The position numbers and the translations under genes were made by a program. Below are positions 1 to 5,156 of a stretch of DNA of 5,641 bases, in pieces. The DNA comes from Acidobacteriaceae bacterium (GTDB lineage Bacteria > Acidobacteriota > Terriglobia > Terriglobales > Acidobacteriaceae): contig PMWR01000567.1 in the NCBI GenBank assembly GCA_003166055.1, positions 1 to 5,641 on the forward strand. The letters are read 5' to 3'. Positions within the stretch are counted from its first letter, which is position 1, and every line of letters starts with the position of its first letter. The notes beneath the pieces were generated by a model, which saw only the letters and a program-made list of their open reading frames with translations, was not told the origin of the DNA and ran no database searches.

Positions 1-167
1 TAATCGCCGTAGGCAAAGCCGCCTGGAACGAGCACGGCATCCACGCCGGCCAGATCTTCCGAGTCATGCCAGAGGAAGGTGACCGGTTGGTGAGCCACTT
101 CGGCAATGACGTTGTAAGTGTCCTGGTCGCAGTTGGAACCCGGAAAGACAAGCACACCGAATTTCAT
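1..167 (-). CDS. purQ: Phosphoribosylformylglycinamidine synthase, glutaminase subunit PurQ (5' part; 3' end outside window)
   Basis: PurQ releases ammonia from glutamine for PurL, which converts FGAR to FGAM in cytoplasmic purine synthesis. Only the first 55 codons are in the window, and the gene runs off its left edge. The visible protein starts [16 protein letters not shown], the class I amidotransferase-like PurQ N-terminus with its GSNCD motif at residues 10-14. It ends in the PGGFAYGD segment at residues 48-55, the conserved loop that precedes the oxyanion/Cys region. The catalytic Cys and His-Glu pair lie outside the window and cannot be checked. The ATG at 165-167 fits the family N-terminus exactly. 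No Shine-Dalgarno motif is seen upstream; the bases just before the ATG are CCTAGAACC. It follows the DUF1990 gene on the same strand after 103 bases, so it may be read through from that gene or have its own promoter. Identity is firm. Whether purS and purL are next to it cannot be seen. Confidence 0.95.
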   Translation of the reverse strand, partial: MKFGVLVFPGSNCDQDTYNVIAEVAHQPVTFLWHDSEDLAGVDAVLVPGGFAYGD

Positions 168-270
168 GGTTCTAGGGTACCAGCTTCAAGAGGTGGAAAA
201 AGTCACTTTCTTGTCACGGGTAACTGGCGTCTACCGGGCATTGGGGTCTTCGCCTAACGGGTTACTCAGC
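168..270. other. Intergenic spacer between the DUF1990 gene and purQ, with an imperfect inverted repeat and a GTGAC direct repeat
   Basis: This is a 103-base non-coding spacer upstream of purQ. An imperfect hairpin spans 220-265: GTAAC (220-224) pairs with GTTAC (261-265), GGCG (226-229) with CGCC (251-254), and ACC (233-235) with GGT (245-247), separated by unpaired bases. It sits just past the DUF1990 stop codon, where a terminator would be expected, but no T-run follows the stem directly on the minus strand, so it is a poor intrinsic terminator. Closer to purQ, GTCAC occurs at 202-206 and again at 213-217, a direct repeat with an 11-base period. I found no convincing -35/-10 pair for purQ. 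Confidence 0.35.
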
Positions 271-855
271 TTAAGCTTGCACCTCGTCGCGCATGCGGAG
301 GTGGGATTCGCGGGCGAACCGGTGCTGGAGGGCACGGCTGATGGGCAAGCCGAGGCATGCCAGCAAATGGCGGGGTCGCGAGATGGCCTCCAGCAGGTAG
401 TGCACATCGCCGGTGGTTGCGTCGATTTCCAGCAGAAAGCGCTCGGCGCCCTGCTCGACATGCATCGGCGTTGTGGCGTAAAGAAGGCCAAACCGACTAG
501 CGGTGTCGACGGTTTCCATAATGCGGCTCAGGTTCAACGTCCAGAGTCCCAAAGTATGCGCTTCCATGGCGATGATCTGGCCAGGCTCGATGGGCGCTCC
601 GGGATTGGCCACGCGCGCCCATCCCAGGTCGAACATTGCCCAACGCCGGAAACCTTGCCGGGCTGCCGCGAACGCAGCCTCACCATGGCCAATGCGCGAG
701 TGCGAACGATCGTGAACGAAGCCGAGGGGAAGGCGCGCGCTTCGATCGAGCCCGTTTCCAAGCGAAAGTCCCGTAGGCGAATTTGCGGGCAATCTGCCGG
801 CGGCCACGACGTTTCTGTCGATGCGGGCGTGGGTGGCTCGAATCAGGCTGAACAT
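271..855 (-). CDS. DUF1990 (UPF0548) family protein
   Basis: This is a 194-residue protein that I recognise as DUF1990/UPF0548 (Pfam PF09348), a family of unknown biochemical function in bacteria and plants. Visible family signatures, in order, are RIGHGEAAF at residues 54-62, RRWAMF at 70-75, GLWTLNLSRI at 103-112, RFGLLYATTP followed by H132, E134 and GAERF at 121-140, AISRPRH at 157-163, and a C-terminal LQHRFARESHLRM at 176-188. Length is normal and the protein looks intact. It has no signal peptide or membrane segment, so it is probably cytoplasmic. I chose the ATG at 853-855, not the upstream ATG at 931-933. The shorter form begins with family-like sequence, leaves a four-base gap after the glucosidase stop, and has a GGCGGA motif eight bases upstream; the longer form would overlap the glucosidase C-terminus by 74 bases. 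The tight spacing implies co-transcription with the GH31 gene. The family call is confident; the function is unknown. Confidence 0.9.
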   Translation of the reverse strand: MFSLIRATHARIDRNVVAAGRLPANSPTGLSLGNGLDRSARLPLGFVHDRSHSRIGHGEAAFAAARQGFRRWAMFDLGWARVANPGAPIEPGQIIAMEAHTLGLWTLNLSRIMETVDTASRFGLLYATTPMHVEQGAERFLLEIDATTGDVHYLLEAISRPRHLLACLGLPISRALQHRFARESHLRMRDEVQA

Positions 856-859
856 AGAC

Positions 860-3418
860 TCAGTCCGCCAGCTCGAACGTAAAGCCCTTGCCGTCGTCTG
901 GAACTGAGACAGTGACGCGGTGGTGTTCGGCATCGTAAGAGGTTTTGATCACGCTTCCGCTTGGAGTGATTGCCGACGAGCCGGGTTGGGACTGGCCGTA
1001 TACCTCGATGGAAAGCTCACTCCACCACGGGGCAAAGCTGCCCTGGCGTGGCGCAACCTTTACAACAAGTCCGTGAGCGGAGCGAGCGCAGGTGAAGGTC
1101 TCGCGCAGGAAATCACCCTTCTGGTAGGCGTAGCTGACGCCGTCGTCGAGATAGAGGCTCCCGGTGCATGCCTGACCCGGCTCGGTGGGCGGGTAGACGC
1201 GCAAGGTCAGCGGGCCATTCGGTTTTTCTTCCGTGCTCTGGACGAGGGGCTGCTCGGGGATGATGGCGCCGGCGCGCGCAAAGACCGGCAGAGTGTCCAC
1301 GGAATTGTGAATCAGGACCAACTGGTCAGAGACGGCGGCATTCTCGACGGCTTGCTTTCCGGTGGCGCCTTTGACGCGCGCGCCGGTCCAGTAGTCGTAC
1401 CAGCCCGCCGGCGGCAGCGTGATTGTGTAGTTGTCCAGCTCGTCGGGGTAGGGGCTCTGCGCGATGAGCAGATCGGGGCCGAGCAGGAAGGCATTGTTGC
1501 CGGGGCTCAGGTCGAGGGGTGCGCCGTACGCGTCGGCCGTGGCGGCAGGGAACTCGAGGAAGAGCGGGCGCATGATGGGCAGGCCGGTGCGGCTCATCTC
1601 CTCCGCTGTCGAATAGATGTAGGGCATGAGGCGGTATCGTTCTTCGAGGTATCGGCGGCGCAGGTCAATATCCTTTTGCGTGCCGTTCTCCCACGGCTCC
1701 TGCGGCGCGGTGCCGCTTGCGGTGTGGTCGCGATCGATAGGCTGGAACGCGGCAGCCTCAAGCCAGCGGGTCAGCAGCTCGGGCTGCGGCGAGCCGGCAA
1801 AGCCGCCCACGTCCGCGCCACTCATAGCGAAACCGCTCAGGCCGAGATTGATCAGTTGCGGAGTGGTCTGGCGCAGATGGTTCCAGGTGCTGGAGTTGTC
1901 GCCGGTCCACGTAGCCGCGTAGCGCTGCCCGCCGGCATAGGAGGCGCGGGTCATTACGAATGGGCGCGTGCCGGGCGAGAGCTTGCGCAGGCCTTCGTAG
2001 GTTCCGCGGCTGTTCTGCATGCCGAAGATGTTGTGAATCTCAAGGTGGCTGGCCACGCGCGGTTTGAAGCCAGGCTCGTCGATGCGGTGTTGAATATCGT
2101 CGGGCATGGTCTTCGAGGCGACGTCGAAGATGGCCGGCTCGTTCATGTCATTCCAGAATCCAGCGATGCCCTTGCCGACAAAATCGGCGTAAAGGGTGCC
2201 CCACCAGTTGCGCGAGGCCTGCTGTGTAAAGTCGGGGAAGACGGCCTTGCCGGGCCAGACTACGCCGACATAGGTCGAGCCGTCGGGATTCTTGACGAAG
2301 TGGTTGCCGGCCACGCCTTCATCGTAGGGCTTGTAGCCAATGTTCGGCTGGTCGGCGATGTGGAGGTCGGTAATGACGACCGTGTGCAGGTGTTCCGCTT
2401 TGAGGTCCTGAATCATTTGGTCGAAGTGCGGAAATCGCTCCGGGTCAACGGTAAAGGGACGATTCTTCAACTGAAAGTCGATGTCGAGCCAGATTACGTC
2501 GGAGGGGATTCGTTCGCTGCGCAGTTTGGAGGCGATGCGGCGGACTTCGGCCTCGGGGTAATAGCTGTAGCGCGACTGCTGGTAGCCAAGCGACCAAAGC
2601 GGGGGCAGCGGGGTGGCGCCGACGAGCCACGCCCACGCCTTGACGACAGATTTTGGCTCCGGGCCGTAGAGGATGTAGAGGTCGAGCGGGCCGCCCTCCG
2701 AGCCGAAGGAGTAGGCGTCGCGGTACTGCTTATTGAAGTCGAAGCTGGCGCGCCAGGTGTTGTCGAGGAATATTCCCGCCGAGACGCCCTTGCGGTAAGT
2801 GATAAAGAAGGGAATCGACTTGTAGATGGGGTCGGTGGACTCCTGCCAGCCGAATGCGTCGGAATTCCAGTCGACAAAGGCTTCGTTGCGGCGGTCGAGG
2901 GGGCCGGGCTTGTCGCCGAGGCCGAAGTAGTGCTCGTCGGCGGGCGATTTGAAGGTTGCGCGAAAGGCCGCGCCGTGGTATTCGATCGGGTTGCCGGGAA
3001 GTTCCTCGGCGAGGACGTGGCCGCTGAGATCGGTGACGGTCAATTGCAGCGGGTCCTTTTGAATGGAGACACGCAGCTTGGCGGTGGTGAAGCCGACTGC
3101 GGTTGCGCTGGCTTCGGGCGTGACAGCGACCGAGGCTGTGCGGGATGCGGGCAGCACGGCCCAGGAGGCGTCCTCGGGCAGATTGCCGGTCGGGCCCACG
3201 CGGACACGGAGCACGTCGTCGCGAAGCGCGGTGATGCGCATGACGGCCGCGCCGGAGCGGATTTCAATGCCATTTTCGATTGGCTGGGAAGCAGTGACCC
3301 TGTCGAGCTGGACGAAGTCTGGGCCTTGCTGGGCCTGGGCAGTGTTGTTCGTCGGGGGTGCTGCGGCTAAGAACAGCAATCCAAATACAACAAAGAAAAG
3401 ACGTACTACCTTGAGCAC
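860..3418 (-). CDS. Secreted glycoside hydrolase family 31 enzyme, probable alpha-glucosidase
   Basis: This 852-residue GH31 retaining alpha-glycosidase probably removes glucose from the non-reducing ends of alpha-gluco-oligosaccharides outside the cytoplasm. A Sec signal peptide covers about residues 1-30: K3/R6, a hydrophobic LFFVVFGLLFLAAA core, and an AQA site before QQG. N-terminal beta domains reach about residue 260, with the FGLGDK mutarotase-like motif at 165-170. The (beta/alpha)8 catalytic domain follows at about 265-610: WLDIDF at 310-315, FWNDMNEP at 421-428 with nucleophile D424, WTGDN at 504-508 with acid/base D507, GADVGGF at 534-540, and RDHT at 563-566. C-terminal beta domains, including a DUF5110-like segment, finish the protein. 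The WNDMNEP form of the nucleophile motif is typical of alpha-glucosidases and unlike the alpha-xylosidase form. The start codon is GTG (3416-3418) with GAGG six bases upstream. All catalytic residues are present and the length is normal. It leads a minus-strand operon with the DUF1990 gene. Exact substrate specificity cannot be read from sequence. Confidence 0.96.
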   Translation of the reverse strand: MLKVVRLFFVVFGLLFLAAAPPTNNTAQAQQGPDFVQLDRVTASQPIENGIEIRSGAAVMRITALRDDVLRVRVGPTGNLPEDASWAVLPASRTASVAVTPEASATAVGFTTAKLRVSIQKDPLQLTVTDLSGHVLAEELPGNPIEYHGAAFRATFKSPADEHYFGLGDKPGPLDRRNEAFVDWNSDAFGWQESTDPIYKSIPFFITYRKGVSAGIFLDNTWRASFDFNKQYRDAYSFGSEGGPLDLYILYGPEPKSVVKAWAWLVGATPLPPLWSLGYQQSRYSYYPEAEVRRIASKLRSERIPSDVIWLDIDFQLKNRPFTVDPERFPHFDQMIQDLKAEHLHTVVITDLHIADQPNIGYKPYDEGVAGNHFVKNPDGSTYVGVVWPGKAVFPDFTQQASRNWWGTLYADFVGKGIAGFWNDMNEPAIFDVASKTMPDDIQHRIDEPGFKPRVASHLEIHNIFGMQNSRGTYEGLRKLSPGTRPFVMTRASYAGGQRYAATWTGDNSSTWNHLRQTTPQLINLGLSGFAMSGADVGGFAGSPQPELLTRWLEAAAFQPIDRDHTASGTAPQEPWENGTQKDIDLRRRYLEERYRLMPYIYSTAEEMSRTGLPIMRPLFLEFPAATADAYGAPLDLSPGNNAFLLGPDLLIAQSPYPDELDNYTITLPPAGWYDYWTGARVKGATGKQAVENAAVSDQLVLIHNSVDTLPVFARAGAIIPEQPLVQSTEEKPNGPLTLRVYPPTEPGQACTGSLYLDDGVSYAYQKGDFLRETFTCARSAHGLVVKVAPRQGSFAPWWSELSIEVYGQSQPGSSAITPSGSVIKTSYDAEHHRVTVSVPDDGKGFTFELAD

Positions 3419-3426
3419 TTAGCACC
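3419..3426 (-). promoter_or_regulatory. Ribosome binding site that fixes the GTG start of the GH31 gene
   Basis: Read on the minus strand, the bases before the GTG are GAGGTGCTAA. GAGG lies six bases upstream of the GTG, a good Shine-Dalgarno distance, and the signal peptide begins directly at this codon. The in-frame codon just before the GTG is a TAA stop, so no longer form is possible. Downstream alternatives would cut into the signal peptide. Confidence 0.7.
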
Positions 3427-3459
3427 TCATGGGAGCCAAACTGTAGGTCTTCTAGGAGG

Positions 3460-3489
3460 ATAAACCCGGGAGCTTGCGGAAGGCGTCAA
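3460..3489 (-). promoter_or_regulatory. Candidate sigma-70 promoter for the GH31-DUF1990 operon
   Basis: On the minus strand a TTGACG box (3484-3489, five of six matches to the -35 consensus) is followed after 18 bases by GTTTAT (3460-3465, three of six to the -10). Transcription would start near 3453 and give a leader of about 35 bases. The -35 box lies in one arm of a small dyad, GCTTG (3472-3476) and CAAGC (3487-3491). The weak -10 keeps this tentative. Confidence 0.35.
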
Positions 3490-3538
3490 GCCATCAGGAC
3501 AACCGTATTTAATCGCTTGAAGAGTGCGGCTGTGGACA

Positions 3539-3578
3539 CCCGCGGTACAGCCGGTCTGGAGACCGGCGCTACCCCGGG
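3539..3578. repeat. REP-like imperfect palindrome, 40 bases, in the divergent spacer
   Basis: The element is centred at 3558.5. The perfect core stem is GCCGGTC (3550-3556) paired with GACCGGC (3561-3567) around a TGGA tetraloop. After a 2x2 mismatch, GGTA (3544-3547) pairs with TACC (3570-3573), and after a further C-C mismatch CCCG (3539-3542) pairs with CGGG (3575-3578). This gives 15 base pairs in three blocks. No T-run flanks it on either strand, so it is not a classical terminator. Its position between two divergent genes and its GC-rich symmetric form fit a dispersed palindromic repeat. I recall similar GCCGGTCTCCAGACCGGC-type intergenic repeats in Acidobacteriota genomes, but copy number cannot be tested in this window, which holds one copy. 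Confidence 0.6.
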
Positions 3579-3587
3579 GCGCGAGCA

Positions 3588-3601
3588 TATAGATTGGGTA
3601 A
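3588..3601 (+). promoter_or_regulatory. Candidate -10 box placing the MATE gene transcript start at or near its ATG
   Basis: TATAGA (3588-3593), overlapping TAGATT (3590-3595, a TANNNT match), lies eight bases before the MATE start codon. No -35 match is seen at 17-18 bases, where the palindrome ends. There is no Shine-Dalgarno motif before the ATG. Together this suggests a leaderless or nearly leaderless mRNA starting around 3600-3602. It is a weak prediction. Confidence 0.3.
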
Positions 3602-4954
3602 ATGCAGCAGGCGCAAGCCAATTGGAAGCGGGAACTGGGCGCGATGGTGACGCTGGCGGTTCCGGTGGTGTTGAGCGAACTGGGCTGGATGGCCCAGGGC
3701 GTGGTGGACACCATTATGGTGGGCAAACTGGGGCCGGCGGCCATTGGCGCGGTGGCGGTGGGCAACGCTGTCTGCTATACGCCGTCGCTGTTCGGAATTG
3801 GGCTGCTGCTTGGTCTGGATACGCTGGTGGCGCAGGCCTTCGGGCGCAAGGATTTTGACGAATGCCATCGCTGGCTGGCGCAGGGACTGTACCTGGCCTG
3901 CGCGATCACGCCGCCACTGATGCTGCTGATGGGTCTGGCGAGTTTCGGCTTTGCACGGTTCGGGATTACGCCGGAGGTGGCGGGGCCGGCCGGAAGCTAT
4001 ATGCGCATTCTGCTGTGGGGAACGCTGCCGCTGCTGGTTTATGGAGGGACGCGGCGCTACCTGCAGGGTGTGAGCTCGGTGCGCGTCATTACCGTGACGT
4101 ATATCGGAGCCAACCTGATCAACTGGTTTTTGAACTGGGTGCTGATCTACGGCAAGTTTGGCATGCCGGCACTCGGTGTGAATGGATCGGCGCTTTCGAC
4201 GTTGGTCGCGCGCGTGTTTATGGCTGCCGCGCTGCTGGGTTTTGCGTGGCGCCATGAGCGAAAGCGCGGCCATCCGCTGTTCCGACACTGGGCTGGTCCG
4301 AGCCTGGTGCGCTTGGGGGAATTGGTCAAACTGGGCGCGCCGGCTGCGGGGCAGATTCTGCTTGAGGTGGGCGCATGGAACCTGGCCACCCTGATGGCCG
4401 GACGGCTGACGCCGGTGGCGCTGGCGACGCACCAGATTGCCCTTAATTACGCGGCAATCACCTACATGGTGCCTCTGGGGGTTTCAGCGGCGGCCGCTGT
4501 GAGCGTGGGCCATGCAGTGGGCGCGGGAGACCGGGAGCGGGCGCGGCGAGCCGGCTGGATGGCGCTGGCATTGGGCACTGGATTCATGCTGCTGGCCGCG
4601 GTGGTGTTTCTGGTGGCGCCGAGGCCGCTGATTGCCCTTTACACGACCGATCCGCAAGTGATGGCTGTGGGGCCGAGCCTGCTGTGGGTGGCGGCCGCGT
4701 TTCAGATTTTCGATGGGATCCAGACTGTATCGACGGGGGCGCTGCGTGGGTTGGGCGAGACGCGGGTGCCGATGCTGGCCAACCTGGTGGGGTATTGGGT
4801 GCTGGGGCTGCCTCTGGGCCTTATTCTCTGCTTCGTACTCAAATGGGGTATTTATGGGTTGTGGATCGGGCTGACCCTGGCGCTGGTTATCATTGCTTCT
4901 TCGCTGCTGCTGCGCTGGCACCGGGATTCTACGCGACTGGTGCTTGAGGGTTGA
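3602..4954 (+). CDS. MATE family multidrug/cation antiporter, NorM-like
   Basis: This is a 450-residue inner-membrane efflux protein of the MATE family, NorM type, expected to export cationic drugs or metabolites in exchange for Na+ or H+. About 12 membrane helices are visible in two six-helix halves, at roughly 15-40, 46-72, 94-118, 130-150, 162-183, 192-216, 240-265, 278-300, 319-339, 357-380, 390-413 and 415-437, with a basic cytoplasmic linker near 217-237. The first helix holds VVDTIMVG with D36. N174 and N178 lie in helix 5. The second half has QILLE with E255 and FQIFDG with D371, followed by a TGALRGLGETRVP motif. These acidic and Asn positions coincide, even in number, with the functional residues I recall for Vibrio cholerae NorM. 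The length is normal. The ATG directly follows an in-frame TAA (3599-3601), so no longer form exists. No clear ribosome binding site is seen. It is transcribed divergently from the glucosidase. The substrate cannot be deduced. Confidence 0.95.
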   Translation: MQQAQANWKRELGAMVTLAVPVVLSELGWMAQGVVDTIMVGKLGPAAIGAVAVGNAVCYTPSLFGIGLLLGLDTLVAQAFGRKDFDECHRWLAQGLYLACAITPPLMLLMGLASFGFARFGITPEVAGPAGSYMRILLWGTLPLLVYGGTRRYLQGVSSVRVITVTYIGANLINWFLNWVLIYGKFGMPALGVNGSALSTLVARVFMAAALLGFAWRHERKRGHPLFRHWAGPSLVRLGELVKLGAPAAGQILLEVGAWNLATLMAGRLTPVALATHQIALNYAAITYMVPLGVSAAAAVSVGHAVGAGDRERARRAGWMALALGTGFMLLAAVVFLVAPRPLIALYTTDPQVMAVGPSLLWVAAAFQIFDGIQTVSTGALRGLGETRVPMLANLVGYWVLGLPLGLILCFVLKWGIYGLWIGLTLALVIIASSLLLRWHRDSTRLVLEG

Positions 4955-5056
4955 TACCACGGGAGTTAATCCAGATGGGCATGGTTTCACCCGCAGGTGC
5001 AACTTCTGATTCAGCGGAAATGGCGCAATAGGGGTAACAACCGTGGTCCCCATACT

Positions 5057-5086
5057 GGGACGATGCTCGTTCAAAGTGACTATAAT
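5057..5086 (+). promoter_or_regulatory. Predicted sigma-70 promoter of korA
   Basis: There is a perfect -10 box, TATAAT, at 5081-5086. A weak -35, GGGACG (5057-5062), matching the GAC part of TTGACA, lies 18 bases upstream. Transcription would start near 5093 and leave a leader of about 64 bases before the korA ATG. The perfect -10 in a GC-rich spacer is the main support; the poor -35 suggests a need for an activator or other contacts. Confidence 0.6.
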
Positions 5087-5090
5087 CACA
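5075..5090. promoter_or_regulatory. CRP/FNR-like dyad overlapping the korA -10 box
   Basis: The sequence AGTGA-N6-TCACA matches the enteric CRP consensus TGTGA-N6-TCACA at nine of ten specified positions. The six-base spacer (5080-5085) covers most of the TATAAT box. A protein bound here would block the promoter, so repression is the likely effect if the site is real. No regulator gene is present in the window to support it, and a short dyad can arise by chance. Confidence 0.35.
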
Positions 5091-5098
5091 TGCGGGAC

Positions 5099-5128
5099 GG
5101 AAAGACTCAGGCAGGATCAGGTCTTTCC
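5099..5128 (+). promoter_or_regulatory. Inverted repeat (hairpin) in the korA leader
   Basis: GGAAAGAC (5099-5106) and GTCTTTCC (5121-5128) form a perfect eight-base-pair stem with a 14-base loop. It begins about six bases after the predicted transcript start and ends 28 bases before the korA ATG. There is no T-run after it, so it is not an intrinsic terminator. It could stabilise the 5' end of the mRNA or act as a protein or translation control site. Confidence 0.45.
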
Positions 5129-5141
5129 AGAAATTACCGGA

Positions 5142-5146
5142 AGGGA
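5142..5146 (+). promoter_or_regulatory. Ribosome binding site of korA
   Basis: The AGGGA motif lies ten bases upstream of the ATG at 5157, within a GGAAGGGA purine stretch (5139-5146). It supports this ATG, which also matches the family N-terminus. The overlapping GGG-AAT-CCC (5143-5151) could form a tiny competing fold. Confidence 0.6.
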
Positions 5147-5156
5147 ATCCCGACCG

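Larger units (their letters stand above)
4955..5156. other. Intergenic spacer between the MATE gene and korA
   Basis: These 202 bases contain no supported gene. No intrinsic terminator is evident after the MATE stop codon. A seven-base inverted pair, ACCACGG (4956-4962) and CCGTGGT (5041-5047), has a 78-base loop and is probably chance. The second half carries the korA promoter, leader hairpin and ribosome binding site, listed separately. Confidence 0.6.

Noticed and set aside
118..882. A 254-codon open frame on the plus strand across the DUF1990 gene and the purQ start
   Set aside because: It crosses two recognised minus-strand genes and the spacer between them, and resembles no family I know.
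271..933. A longer form of the DUF1990 protein starting at the ATG at 931-933
   Set aside because: The extra 26 residues overlap the glucosidase C-terminus and do not resemble the family N-terminus. The ATG at 853-855 has better spacing.
920..3370. An 816-codon open frame on the plus strand opposite the GH31 gene
   Set aside because: It is the antisense shadow of a GC-rich gene. Its translation is rich in Gly, Val, Ala and Arg, with no recognisable family, whereas the minus-strand frame has all the GH31 motifs.
3539..3578. The palindrome as an intrinsic terminator
   Set aside because: No T-run follows the stem on either strand, and it lies upstream of both neighbouring genes, where no transcript from a known gene ends.
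3569..4432. A 287-codon open frame on the minus strand opposite the MATE gene
   Set aside because: Its composition (Gln, Arg, His, Pro) is that of a membrane protein read backwards. The plus-strand frame is a clear MATE protein.
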